DNA from: Nemertoderma westbladi
Lineage: Eukaryota; Xenacoelomorpha; Nemertodermatida; Nemertodermatidae
Length of the DNA stretch: 64,000 bases
Reading direction: 5' to 3'
Assembly (NCBI GenBank): GCA_032718475.1
Contig: JAUCBJ010002580.1
Location: 19,101-83,100, forward strand
Position numbers and translations under genes: made by a program
The notes under the pieces: model-generated
Seen by the model: the letters and a program-made list of their open reading frames with translations, nothing else
What the model was told of the DNA's origin: nothing
The model's database searches: none
Shown: piece after piece, positions 44,205-55,296 of the stretch
Position numbering within the stretch: position 1 is the first letter of the stretch
Layout of the letters: every line of letters starts with the position of its first letter

Positions 44205-46296
44205 ATGCCTCGCAGTACAAGCACATAGAAACATCATAAATTTCTCGGTAGTCAACATGTGAAGAAGCTGGATGACAAACACGTTGGTAAGTAAGTAAAA
44301 GTAGGTAGATATCCGGTTTTATAATCATTGAAGGTACAATATAGGGCTGCTCTTGATCAAGTTAGTTTGTGAATAACATTGTAATTTGTCTGTATTAGTG
44401 GATTTATGGCTTTTTTTACAGCCTTATTATTATTATTATTGTCATATCCACCAGTAGTTGGATATGACAATAATAATTTGTCCCAAAATACCACAAAAAC
44501 CCCAAAAACACCAAAAAAATAAATGGCTTCAACCTCAATATAAGCTATCATACGGGTTATGCTTAGGTAACAGTTTTAGCATATGTTATATAATTTACAT
44601 ATTTACAAGCAAGTACTACTTATTATAATGAGTATTGCCACTTTTTATAGATGTTCAAAGTGATGAAAGTGCACCCATCATAGCTGTACCAACAAGTAGT
44701 GCTAGCAGATCAAAACTGAGGTATGTGGATCCACCCAATCCCAAAGATAAGAATACTCCACCATCAACCTTCCATATCATTGATCTGTCCATAATCAATA
44801 AAGCACTAGGTAAATCTGCAATTTGCAAAACTTGCAAACGGAAGGATATTATTTCTGTCCACACTGTTCCTTCACCTACCAGTAGTGGATTCTGTGAGAC
44901 CTTTGAACTTAGATGTAGATATTGCTATCCTCATAGAATTGCCCCTGAGTCATTTAGTTCATCTAACTATAGCCATTCACATTAAAGGTTGTTTGAGCTT
45001 AACTTGCGTATGATATATGGATTTAGATGTGTTGGACTTGGGCTGGAGCCTGCCAAAATATTTGCAGCAGTTTCGGGCTTACCTCTTCCACCATCAAATA
45101 TAATATCGTATAATACGGCTATTGAAAGTGCAGTGAAGATTGAATCATTGAAGTCAATGAAAAGGGCTGCAGGTGAAGTAAAGGATGCTAATGATGTTAG
45201 TAGTGATACAGGTGCATCTTTTGACGGGTCGTGGCAAAGGCGAGGATACAGATCTCTCAATGGGTTTGTTTCTTGTATAAGTATGGACATAGAGAAGGTG
45301 TTTGATGTTGAAATATTGTCGAAGTTCTGTCGAACCTGTTCTAGGGAAGATAACCCTCTACCACACAAATGTACTAGCAATTACAGTGGGTCAAGTGGAG
45401 GAATGGAGGTTGTTGGGGCTCTCAATATCTATAATAGATCCATGAATGACAGAGGCCTTGCATATGTTGAGTACCTTGGGGATGGGGATACATCAACCTT
45501 TTCCAATGTAAAAGAGGCAAAACCTTATAAAGGAAAAGAGATAACCAAGTTAGAATGTGTAGGACACGTCCAAAAGAGACTCGGTTCACGGCTCCGTACC
45601 CTGAAGAAGGATATTGGAAGGAAGAAACTGGCTGACAAAAAACTGATAGGGGGAAGAGGTCGTCTGACGGATGACAAGATTGATAATCTCCAGCTCTATT
45701 ATGGTAGAGACATAAGGGAAAACAACTCCTCTGTTCGGGAAATGAAGAAGGCTATATGGGCATCTTTCTTTCATACGTGCTCTACTGACAAGAGTCCAAG
45801 CCATCAGTTATGTTCTGATCGATGGTGCAAGTATAAACAGGCACATGAAGAAGGTAAATGTTATGTACACAGAAACTCACAACCACGTGCTGTGACTGAT
45901 GCCATTAAACCTATCTACAAGGCATTGTCAGAACCGGAATTGTTATCTAAATGCCTTCATGGTCAGACACGAAATCGGAATGAAGGCCTCAATAATCTCG
46001 CTTGGAACCGATGCCTGAAGAGGGTCTTCATTAGTAAACAAGCTCTCTCTATTGGCATAAATGATGCAGTTATATGCTTCAATGACGGTTATCAAGGAAG
46101 AGTTGGTGTCCTAGACCAACTTGTCAGTAGTTCAAAGAAAACGGTTAAGGATTTTCAGACATTTGACTGAAAGCGAATCCTGCAGGCTGACCGGAAAATA
46201 TCCAAATTAGAGCGCCAGTTGAGAATTCAACGGCGACAAAGGCGGAAACGAAAACTTCCAACTGGGCCGAAAACATATGATAGTGGAATGTTCTAG
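44205..46296 (+). pseudogene. Mutator-like transposase gene, two exons, three stops
   Basis: Exon 1 is 44205-44286 (ATG; TAG at 44226) ending in G before GTAAGTAAG. Intron 44287-44650 ends in TTTTTATAG. Exon 2 is 44651-46296 and joins in phase. It encodes a CKTCKRK group, then the Mutator-like transposase domain: SFDGSWQRRGYRSLNGF (first Asp), FCRTC and HKCTSNYSGSSGGME, NDRGLAYVEYLGDGDTSTF (second Asp), a basic region, SHQLCSDRWCKYKQ, and a C-terminal basic coiled coil ending in YDSGMF. In-frame stops TAA 44983 and TGA 46168 add to the one in exon 1, so it is dead. Length, about 575 codons, suits the family. Its normal role is cut-and-paste transposition. Confidence 0.85.
44432..44477. repeat. 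perfect 19-bp inverted repeat in the intron
   Basis: Arms ATTATTATTGTCATATCCA (44432-44450) and its complement (44459-44477) with an 8-base loop; a stable hairpin in the Mutator-like gene intron. Confidence 0.9.
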
Positions 46297-48003
46297 ACCA
46301 CTTTATGTATTTGATATACTCCATGCTCCTTGGTTATATAGTTGCTGTTTGCCATAAATATAATTGTGTTTGTACATTGTAAAATAATTGTATGATCGAA
46401 TGTATTAAAGTTTACATATTCACTGAACTTTAAACATGTTTTTTCTGCCGCTTGCATTTGTCGCGTGCAGTTTTCATTCATGTACCTCTTTCTCAAAAAC
46501 TACTGAAGGTATAGGTATGAAATTTTGGGACCTTGTACAGAATTTCCAGCTCTTTCTTAATGGCCTCATTGACATAGATTCATCAATGTGGTTGTGCTCG
46601 CCACGGTCTCAAAGTCAAAAAATCATTTTTTGAGTTTGAGACATTGATGCCACCAAAACTTGTCCAACACAAATATTCATCATTTGGAGTTAAAATCTAT
46701 AGGAATATTTTTTTTTTAGTTTTTTCCAATTTTTCATGTTGAACCACCTTAAAATCTTTCTGCCAACATTAATACTGTGGAGGCTGTATGCTATTAAGGC
46801 GGAATGTTTTCTCAGCCTCAAACTGATACTCTGTAAGGCTAACAACACTAACATTATAGTTTGAAATATATAAATCACTGCTTATTATCTGTATCAGGTT
46901 ACACACTGTGGCATTCAAAATGTTTTATAGGTGATTGACATTTAGTGCAAGCTGAATGACTGTTAGTTCTTTCAGACCATAGGCAAACATTGTTGAGTGA
47001 ATTTACTTTAGTTTAATCTACTGTGCCATTCAGCTGAATGGATTTGAGCAATTTTCAAATTACAGAGTGGGATCTCTCTTTGACCATAGTTAAATAACAC
47101 TTCCCTTCTGACCATAGATAAAAATCATAGAGAGAACTTACAATTGATTGATGACTTCCGACTTGCTTAACGACGTCTTGACGCCGTCTTTAAGTACATA
47201 TATTACAGCATACCCATACAAGTGCGTAAAAATTAAGCTCTCTGGCCTGTACATTGCCTTATAAAATTAGTCAACATATCAAATACAATAATATTTTTTG
47301 TATTATCCATAGTAAATTTACATTGTAAACTGCACAAGTTGTTTATTAAATAGCCTAAATAATTAATCTATATTATATTACCTATCTAAAGTCACAAACT
47401 AAGTAAATACGAGATCGGTTAATACCGATCGGGTAGATCGGAGCCCCGCAACCCCGCACCGTCCCCAAAGCCCAGTGCCCGCCATGGGCGCCGCCCATGC
47501 AAAATCCAAATAGAATAATTGTTTGTTTAATTTATTATAATTAGATTCCGTTAGGGCTTCTTGCTGTCAAAAAATATATGTTTGTTTGTTTGTCTGTGTG
47601 TGTGCATACACATTAATATTGGCTTGGTAGAAGAATGTGTTATACAATTATATATGTTGGGGAATCAAGTATATGTGAAGCTTTAACTCTTGTCTTCGTT
47701 CTATCCAATATTCCACTAAACAATCAGTCAGCTATAATCACAACAGCTGTCTGGCAGACTTAATTGTTACTGGACGATTATATTAATATGACACCCCCAC
47801 TCTCAACCTCCATTATATTAAAAAAATATATAAAATATATAAAATATTATATCTGTCTGATTGTCTGCCTGTAGTAGGCATACCGGACCGTGTGCATGAT
47901 TGGCCTATCTGCATGCCTAATTGATACTGTAACAGCCTACTTTTATATATCTGTATATATTGCGTTCTGCATGTGCTGAAGAATATATGCTTAACTGATT
48001 ACG
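46297..48003. other. non-coding between Mutator-like gene and LINE D
   Basis: No gene. Contains a perfect hairpin GATCGGTTAATACCGATC (47413-47430) followed by a GC-rich patch (47435-47500), a (TTTG)n/(TG)n tract at 47578-47606, and from about 47870 the probable LINE D 5' leader. Confidence 0.5.
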
Positions 48004-50250
48004 GTGCGAACTGTGAATGTAATGGCCCCGCGTCCATATACCCCGGAACGCCCTGATATGGTTAATGCTGGTGACGCATTGAGGACGGTTTCTCAACAAC
48101 CTCGTATAGATACCGGTACATGGCGGATATCTCTTTCTCCGGAATCGGTACGGCGTGCAACAACTACAGGTATTGCCCAACCACCGGAAGATCCTTCTAT
48201 GGCAGTCCTAGGCCTATCCAGTTTGGAATGCACTAATCGCTTCAGCTGCCTCAGGGATGAGGTTTCGGGTGAGGACGAGACACATCTTCTTCCTGTCTAC
48301 GATACACAGGAGGAGCTATTGATTGGAACAGACTCAGATAAGAGGGATGAGGTTGGGGAACGTTGGGTGGAAGTAGTCGGCAGGAATTCCCAAAGGCAGA
48401 AGAGGGCGCGGGTTAGCAGTAGTGGACGATCAATCCCGAACGAGTGGAACAGCTCAAACCAGGACAGCAGACGGGAGAAGGAGCCAGGGCCGGTTCTTGC
48501 GCAAGAGCACCTGGACAGTATCCTTCTTATTCCCAAGATCATGGATGGTCTGTCAACTATGCGGGAGAATCTACGGACACTGGAGAAAAAGGTGGACGTT
48601 ACACACAGAGTTTATCTAAGGCGCATAGTGGATAACGAGAGGCAGTGGGGACGCCGGAACCTTATCGTAATGAACATTAAAGAATCACGTAACGAGGATT
48701 TAAAGCAGGTTGCTCATAACTTTTTGAGAAAAGATCTCGGGATCACGGAGCGACTAGGTGTTGATCGTGTTTCGAGGCAAGGTATGTTCAAGCGCGGTTC
48801 CACCCGGCCTATAAAAATTGAATTTACAAATATGACTGACAAATATACAGCATTGGACGCCAAGGAGCAACTAATTGGCTCAGAGTATCAAATGGTGGAT
48901 GATTACCCCCCTGAACTGAGATCACAGAGAGCAATTCTTTTCCGCTTATCCAGAGAAGCTAAAGAGATGGGGCTTATTGCACGAGTATCAGGTAACGTTT
49001 TGAAACTGACTAATTTTTCAGTTAGTGGTTGGGACATAATCGATTCTCCTAATATTAATATCAGGACACTGCTCGACAGGCACTCCCCTGGACGAGCACG
49101 GGAGCCATCCCATCCCGATAGGAATCTATACAGGTCGCATGAGCAGGTTTTGAGAGGTCTGGACATCCATCCTAATACGAGATTTCGATACCAGGTAAAC
49201 CTGCCAACCAGTGAGGGTGAACAACTGGGAAGCAATGAGGTTGAGGAATATGATAGGAGACGAGCGGATGAGAGAAATCCGTGGGAGACAGAACTGCGGC
49301 AGGAAGAGTGGAAGCGTGGAGAGGAAGAACGATGGCGGGCGGAGGAACGGAAGCGTGAAGAGGAAGAGTGACGGTGGGCGGAGGAACAGAAGCGTGGAGA
49401 GGAAGAGCGACGGCGGGCGGAGGAGCGGAAGCGAGGAGAGGAAGAGCGACGGCGGGCGGAGGAACGGAAGCGTAGAGAGGAAGAGCGGCGGCGGGCAGAG
49501 GAACGGAAGCGTGGAGAGGAGGAGCGACGGCGGGCAGAGGAACGGAAGCGTGGAGAGGAGGAGCGACGGCGGGCAGAGGAACGGAAGCGTGGAGAGGAAG
49601 AGCGACGGCGGGCGGAGGAACGGAAGCATGAAGAGGAAGAGCGACGGCGGGCGGAGGAACGGAAGCGTAGAGAGGAAGAGCGATGGCGGGCAGAGGAACG
49701 GAAGCGTGGAGAGGAGGAGTGACGGCGGGCAGAGGAACGGAAGCGTGGAGAGGAAGAGCGATGGCGGGCGGAGGAACAGAAGCGTGAAGAGGAAGAGCGA
49801 CGGCGGGCGGAGGAACGGAAGCGTGAAGAGGAAGAGCGACGGCGGGCGGAGGAATGGAAGCGTAGAGAGGAAGAGCGACGGCGGACAGAGGAACGGAAGC
49901 GTGGAGAGGAGGAGCGACGGCGGGCAGAGGAACGGAAGCGTGGAGAGGAAGAGCGATGGCGGGCGGAGGAACGGAAGCGTGAAGAGGAAGAGCGACGGCG
50001 GGTGGAGGGGCCACAATTGGGTTGCCCAGATGCAGCTCAGGCCTCGCCTATTGGTTCTGAACTGCAGTCAGCCCCAAATCGGGAAGGTATGGCTGAGTTG
50101 GTATCAGACCGAGTGGGGGTTGACTCTGTGGATCCTCAGCACACCCCGGTAATAATTATACAGCAGGGTACAGGCGGAGATGATCAGACTTGGCGAATCC
50201 GGGAAAGTGCGGGGGATTTCCAGCCCGAACAGGAAACTCAAACAGGCTGA
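48004..50250 (+). pseudogene. LINE D ORF1 protein with long ERK-rich repeat, two TGA stops
   Basis: One frame throughout. First ATG used is 48022 or the listed region start; the N-terminal 170 residues are polar. Then a coiled coil (ENLRTLEKKVDVTHRVYLRR) leads into WGRRNLIVMNIKES and PIKIEFTNMTDKYTALDAKE, the RRM-like block, and a C-terminal block (LRSQRAILFRLSREAKEMGL), the architecture of L1-type ORF1 RNA-binding trimers. After about residue 430 come some 18 tandem 39-bp units (ERRRAEERKRGEE). TGA at 49369 and 49720 each replace CGA within a repeat unit. The frame ends at TGA 50248. The repeat coil is an unusual addition. Confidence 0.75.
49305..50008 (+). repeat. 39-bp coding minisatellite in LINE D ORF1
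   Basis: About 18 units of GAGCGACGGCGGGCGGAGGA plus ACGGAAGCGTGGAGAGGAA. Length is a multiple of three so every unit keeps the frame. Long open frames on the opposite strand and in the other plus frame are repeat by-products. Confidence 0.95.
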
Positions 50251-50297
50251 ACCCAGAACTAAAATTTGAGCCGCCAAAAGCAGGGACTGATAAAAAT

Positions 50298-53200
50298 ATG
50301 CTCAAGGTTGGCTTGCTAAACATAGAAGGTATAAATACGGCGATTGCCGATCCTGACTTCTGTCAAACAATTAAAAAACATGACATTTTCGTTTGTGTGG
50401 AAACTTGGCAGGCCCCAAACAATCCTCGTGATATTGGCATTGGGGGATATAAGGATTTTAGTGTTTGTAGGAAATATAAACATAGATATGCTAAAAGATA
50501 CAGTGGGGGTGTAACTGTTTATATATCTGAAGCGCTCGGTAATGAAGTTGTGATTCTGAATAACGTGACAAGTGAAGATTTATTATGGCTTAAATTTGTA
50601 GGTAAACCGAACTCAAGAATACATAAGGATTTAATTATCTGTGCTGCGTATATTCCACCTCATAATTCTCCTAGCTATTTTAATGATTCTGGTTGTTTGT
50701 TTGATAAAATTTTAGAAGGTGTTTCTTTATACCAGAATGTTGATACTACTGATTTTTTAATAGTTGGAGATTTAAATGCAAGAACTGGTGTGCTATTAGA
50801 TTATGTCTGTCATGATTCTTTGTTTACTGGTTTTAATGATTTATTACCCGATGATTACGTTTTTGATGATAATGATTGGCCAAATGATACTAAGATCCGT
50901 TCCAATAGGGATTCGATTACTAACAGACATGGTGAGAAATTGATTTCTCTCTGTCGGTCTAGCAACTTAAAGATATTAAATGGTCGTGTGGGAGCGGATA
51001 AGGGTGTGGGTAACTTTACATATTATAGTGACGGAGGGAGGCATGGGGTTCGTAAGTCTACAATAGATTACTTTTTGGGTAATATTTCAATGATCACGTT
51101 CTGCAAATATTTTAGTATAGGCGACCCCAACAGTTTATCGCCTCATTGTACCGTATCAGCCGCTTTTAACATTAGTGGCAGTGAATATTTCTGTAGCAGT
51201 GAATCTTATGCTAATAGAACCAATGTTACTGCTGGTAAGTTAGCCAATAGCCGAAAATACAAATTTCTGCAAACAAAAAGTGGGGACTTTAGAGATGCAT
51301 TAAACTCAGAAGCAACACAGCTGGAATTTGACAAGGTGTTGGACAATGTCTTATGTATGGAACCGCTTACCTGCAGTAAGGTTGATGCTGCCGTAACGGG
51401 GTTTACCGATATTTTAAGTAATGTAGCCGATATTTATTTTAAAGTTGATAATAATGGTGTTTACCGTGCCTGTAATAATGCCCCTTGGTTTAATGAAAAC
51501 TGTGCGGTAGCTAGAGATGCCTTTAGGCAGGCACTGGGAAGCTTTAAGAATAAGGGTGATGCAACGTCGAACGCTGCTATGGTGAAAATGAGGACCCAAT
51601 ACAGGAAGGTACTTCGTAAAGCTCGTTTTGACTTTAATTGTGGGAGGTCGGACAAGTTGCGGAAATTTAAAATTGTAGACTCAAAAAAATTCTGGAAACT
51701 ATTAAGGCAGAGTTGCCAGGGTTCAAGTAGCCCACAGCAATCTCCAATAAGTGCGGAGGTATTTGCGTCCCATTTTAGGGCGCTGAATGAGGAAGGATCG
51801 AGCTTTGAGGATATGGACGTTGTTGGGCTGCCTCCTAATAATAATAATAATGACTTTGCTTTAGCCAAACATATTTTTGAAAATTATATCTGTACGCCTT
51901 TGGAGGAGGAGGAGGTTGCCACGACTATCAATAGGTTACGTAGTAATAAAGCACCGGGTTTTGATGGTATTTTAAACGAATTTTTCATAGTGGGGGCGGA
52001 AACTTTAGTCCCAGTTGTTACGAGCATATTTAATGCAGCCCTCCATTGTGGTTATTTCCCAGACAGTTGGACTACTGGTATAATTACACCCATCTACAAA
52101 AATAAAGGTACAAGGTTAGACTCTAACAACTATAGAGGTATAACTTTGTTAAGTGCATTTGGTAAATTATTTACGCTTATATTAAACGGACGACTCCAAT
52201 GGTGGGCTGAGGGGTTTGCGATAATAATTGAAGCTCAAGCTGGGTTTCGAGGTGGTCGTTCTACAGTAGATCAGATTTTTATTTTGAAAACAATTATTGA
52301 TAATTTTATAGGTAAACGTGTTAAGATTTATTGTGCATTTATTGACCTAAGAAAAGCGTTTGATTGTGTAGATAGAAGTGCTTTATGGGTAAAACTAACG
52401 AGGCTTGGTTTTTCAGGAAAAGTCTTTAATGTAATAAAAAGTATGTACAGTGCAGTTAAATCACGAGTACGTGTAGATGGGGAACTTTCTGGTGAGTTTA
52501 TATGTTGGTTGGGCGTGAGGCAGGGCGAATGTCTTAGTCCATTGTTATTTAATCTATTTTTAAATGATTTAGAATCTGAATTGGCTGCAAATGGTATTCA
52601 AGGTATCTCAATTGGCACATTTAAACTTTTAATGTTGTTGTATGCCGATGACATTGTGCTGATGGCAAACGCAGTTAATGATTTACAACATGCATTTGAT
52701 ATATTGGGTAGTTATTGTGATTATTGGTCTCTTACGGTTAACCTTGACAAATCTAACGTTGTTGTATTTAGGAAAGGGGGACAAGTGGCCTCCCATGAAA
52801 AATGGAAATATAAGGGTCATAATGTTAAAGTGGTGGGTGAATATATGTATCTGGGAGTATTATTTACTTGTGGGGGCAGCTTTGCCTGCGCTCAGAAAAA
52901 TCTGGCTAACAAAGGGGAAAAAGCTAATTTTTCGTTAACAAAGTATTTGGCTAATTTTCCCACCACGGATTTCATTACGGCTTGTGATTTGTTTAATGCA
53001 TTAGTTAAGCCAATTTTGACATATGGTTGCGAAGTTTGGGGTTTTTGTTCATCAGTTGATACAGAACGTGTCTTATTAAAATTCTTAAAGAACCGCCTTG
53101 GAGTGAAGGTAACAACCCCAAACTTCATGGTTTACGGGGAATCTGGCATTTTTCCGCTAGAAATTGAAAGATACTGTAGGATTATAAAGTATTGGTTAAA

Positions 53201-53723
53201 GTTACTAAGGTGCAATGACACTAGATTAGTTAAACAGGCCTATATTTTGCAATTGAACGAACTAAATACTGGTAGAACAGGGGATGGTGGAAATTGGGCT
53301 ATCTCGGTGCGTAATTTACTAAATAATCTGGGATTTACTTGGGCGTGGGAAAGACACGGGGACATATTAAATGAGAGGAAATTCATTCTAAATGTTCGTG
53401 AACGATTATATGCACAGTTCGTACAGGGTTGGTGGGGTGCCATCGAGCGGTCGCCGAAGGGTATGCTCTATAGCAAAAGGGATTTCAGTTTGGAGAATAA
53501 CCTATCTATGTTGAGAGGTCACGCAGGTCTTAGTAGGTTGATTTCCAGGTTCAGGTGTTCGTCACATGCACTTCTGATCGAGAGCGGCCGGTGGTATAAA
53601 ATACCCAGAGAATCGAGAATATGCCCGGTTTGTAATAAAAATGATATAGAGGATGAATATCATTTTTTGTTGGTGTGTGATGGTTATCGAGATCTGCGCA
53701 TGAAGTACTTCTCTGGGCGCTAG
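50298..53723 (+). CDS. LINE D ORF2: endonuclease and reverse transcriptase
   Basis: 1141 codons from the ATG at 50298, chosen because the endonuclease fold starts there (LKVGLLNIEGIN). APE endonuclease residues: N in LLNIEG, E in VETW, IVGDLNARTG (D and N), STIDYF (D) and SPHC (H). RT blocks: NKAPGFDGILNEFF, PIYKNKGTRLDSNNYRGITL, QAGFRGGRSTVDQIF, CAFIDLRKAFDCVD (Asp), GVRQGECLSPLLFNLF, LLYADDIVLM (catalytic pair) and YMYLGVLF. A CPVCNKNDIEDEYHFLLVC zinc-like block is near the end. TAG at 53721 cuts a frame that otherwise continues to TAA 53856. All catalytic residues are present, so this copy may be recent. ORF2 starts 47 bp after ORF1 ends. Confidence 0.9.
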   Translation: MLKVGLLNIEGINTAIADPDFCQTIKKHDIFVCVETWQAPNNPRDIGIGGYKDFSVCRKYKHRYAKRYSGGVTVYISEALGNEVVILNNVTSEDLLWLKFVGKPNSRIHKDLIICAAYIPPHNSPSYFNDSGCLFDKILEGVSLYQNVDTTDFLIVGDLNARTGVLLDYVCHDSLFTGFNDLLPDDYVFDDNDWPNDTKIRSNRDSITNRHGEKLISLCRSSNLKILNGRVGADKGVGNFTYYSDGGRHGVRKSTIDYFLGNISMITFCKYFSIGDPNSLSPHCTVSAAFNISGSEYFCSSESYANRTNVTAGKLANSRKYKFLQTKSGDFRDALNSEATQLEFDKVLDNVLCMEPLTCSKVDAAVTGFTDILSNVADIYFKVDNNGVYRACNNAPWFNENCAVARDAFRQALGSFKNKGDATSNAAMVKMRTQYRKVLRKARFDFNCGRSDKLRKFKIVDSKKFWKLLRQSCQGSSSPQQSPISAEVFASHFRALNEEGSSFEDMDVVGLPPNNNNNDFALAKHIFENYICTPLEEEEVATTINRLRSNKAPGFDGILNEFFIVGAETLVPVVTSIFNAALHCGYFPDSWTTGIITPIYKNKGTRLDSNNYRGITLLSAFGKLFTLILNGRLQWWAEGFAIIIEAQAGFRGGRSTVDQIFILKTIIDNFIGKRVKIYCAFIDLRKAFDCVDRSALWVKLTRLGFSGKVFNVIKSMYSAVKSRVRVDGELSGEFICWLGVRQGECLSPLLFNLFLNDLESELAANGIQGISIGTFKLLMLLYADDIVLMANAVNDLQHAFDILGSYCDYWSLTVNLDKSNVVVFRKGGQVASHEKWKYKGHNVKVVGEYMYLGVLFTCGGSFACAQKNLANKGEKANFSLTKYLANFPTTDFITACDLFNALVKPILTYGCEVWGFCSSVDTERVLLKFLKNRLGVKVTTPNFMVYGESGIFPLEIERYCRIIKYWLKLLRCNDTRLVKQAYILQLNELNTGRTGDGGNWAISVRNLLNNLGFTWAWERHGDILNERKFILNVRERLYAQFVQGWWGAIERSPKGMLYSKRDFSLENNLSMLRGHAGLSRLISRFRCSSHALLIESGRWYKIPRESRICPVCNKNDIEDEYHFLLVCDGYRDLRMKYFSGR

Positions 53724-54112
53724 AATGTGAATCCTACTATATTGAAATACCATGAGCTAATGGGGGCAACTACCAGGGAAAAACTACTAAAGTTAGGTCG
53801 TTACCTTAACGAGGCTTTTCGCGTTAGGGAGAACATTATGCAATGTCGTTCCATATAATATTCATATCAATTATTTTTGTGGGAATTATACAGTATGTGC
53901 TTTCGTCAGTTTATTTTTCAAACCTAACATTTATTTTTTATATTAGTATATTTCTTTTGTGTTTATTATTTCCTTATAGTTACTTGTGCAGTTAATTGTG
54001 CGGTCACTAATAGCCTTAATTGGTTGATGTGCTTATTATACAATATATTATTAAACCAAACCATTATTAAGAGAAAGCGCCCTCTGATTTTGAAGAATAT
54101 TATTATTATGAT
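53724..54112 (+). other. LINE D last codons and 3' UTR
   Basis: 44 codons (to 53858) continue the ORF2 frame after the TAG. A TA-rich 3' UTR follows, ending in a TATTATTATTATGA stretch at about 54098-54111 that may be the element tail. No target duplication could be identified. Confidence 0.55.
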
Positions 54113-54508
54113 AAATTCATATTAAATGCTTATATTAAATTGGTTGCTTCATAGGGATGCCAAGATTGGATTTGATTAAATATTTGTTCATCTTTTCGCT
54201 TCGGACTAACACAGAAACAGAATTAAGATTTAGATTTTTCGGTTTTGTTGTCTTATAAACGGTCTTCTTATAGCCAGCATGCAGGCTTTCTAGTACGAAA
54301 TACTTTAAAACCAAAAAAAAATAACAAAATAAATTCATATTAAAATTAAATGTTTCATATTAAATTTTTTACACATTGTGTTTCCTACCCGCGATAAGTG
54401 GTTTTACTTATTAGAATAAAAATTAAATTTATAATTAAATGTAAAAGTTAGTTTCAAACGCAACTCTATTGAAAATATTTAGTAACTTTATAAAAACTTA
54501 CAGTTTTA
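54113..54508. other. AT-rich non-coding; 3' UTR of FReD gene 2 at the right edge
   Basis: No coding signs. The 60 bp next to 54508 match the 3' UTR of FReD gene 1 (GTAAAACTGTAAGTTTT, then GAGTTGCGTT), so the duplication of the gene included its 3' UTR. Confidence 0.55.
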
Positions 54509-55123
54509 CTAAATCCAAATCTTCATTTCAACTCGAGAAGCCGGACTCCATCCAGTAAAATGATCCCAATATGGTCCTTTCCCTATCTCCCCACCATATT
54601 CTCCGTTCAAGTTACTCCACGCGTTGCAGCTCTTGTACCACCACGACCCAGTACGATCTACGGCGCAGTTGCCGGAGCTCCTGTCATTATCGAGGTCCTT
54701 GGTAGAGAATGGCTGACCATTGGAATGCGTCAATCCGTCACCAGCAGTACCATGGTAACCGGATAGATGTAGGCGATAATTAGTAGCAGCTGATCCGATA
54801 GAGAAGTTGTTGTATTCTGCGTATTTGTGTTCGTTGTTGTAATTCTTCACTTTAAGATTGTCCCAATCATTGGGATCTACCCACCCCTCTCCAGTGAACC
54901 ACAAATCGACCCTCAACTTCACCCCGCCTTCACTTATCCGGTGGATCGCCTGCAACCCCATCCAAAAATTGGTATTCGAGTCACCAAATCCTTCAACATA
55001 TTCATCCCAGTTTCGATAGAAGTCAACCGATCCATCTACTCTTTGTTGAATCAGTTTCCAAACTGATCTTTGTTGAATCTTTAGCTGGTCATTTTTACCA
55101 ATCAAAAATAGGAATTGTCGTCT
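54509..55123 (-). CDS. FReD gene 2, terminal exon (partial gene)
   Basis: An exon read from 55123 (after acceptor TATTTACAG) to TAG at 54509. It encodes a fibrinogen C-terminal domain about 75% like gene 1: VWKLIQQRVDGSVDFYRNW, YVEGFGDSNTNFWMGLQ, LRVDLWF, YAEYNNFSIG, LSGYHGTAGD, FSTKDLDNDRSSGNCAVDRT with the calcium-site acids and cysteine, and WSNLNGEYGG. The tryptophan before IQQR is kept here but lost in gene 1. A first exon with signal peptide should lie upstream, to the right, but the region holds a minisatellite and an 8.3-kb LTR element, and no first exon is seen before 64000. Whether the gene is expressed is unknown. Confidence 0.8.
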   Translation of the reverse strand, partial: RRQFLFLIGKNDQLKIQQRSVWKLIQQRVDGSVDFYRNWDEYVEGFGDSNTNFWMGLQAIHRISEGGVKLRVDLWFTGEGWVDPNDWDNLKVKNYNNEHKYAEYNNFSIGSAATNYRLHLSGYHGTAGDGLTHSNGQPFSTKDLDNDRSSGNCAVDRTGSWWYKSCNAWSNLNGEYGGEIGKGPYWDHFTGWSPASRVEMKIWI

Positions 55124-55186
55124 CTGTAAATAGTAATGGTATGCTTCATTATAACAGTATTTAAATTATTAACTTAGTAAATGTAA

Positions 55187-55296
55187 GTATGGAAGCTAGA
55201 GAGGAGTTGGTACACAGAGAGGGTATGGAAGCTCAGAGAGGAGTTGGTACACAGAGATGGTACGGAGGCCAGAGAGGAGTTGGTACACAGAGATGG
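55187..55296. repeat. 37-bp minisatellite, left part
   Basis: About three units of GTACACAGAGAGGGTATGGA plus AGCTCAGAGAGGAGTTG. The LTR element interrupts the array here; it continues at 63585. Confidence 0.9.

Noticed and set aside
49126-50016. Two long minus-strand open frames with PPSLFLSTLPFL or ASVPPPAVALPL repeats
   Set aside because: They are antisense readings of the 39-bp repeat in LINE D ORF1; any in-frame repeat without stops gives such frames.
49211-50152. Plus-strand frame rich in RNGSVERKSDGG
   Set aside because: Alternate-frame reading of the same 39-bp repeat; the ORF1 frame has the coiled-coil and RRM-like parts upstream.
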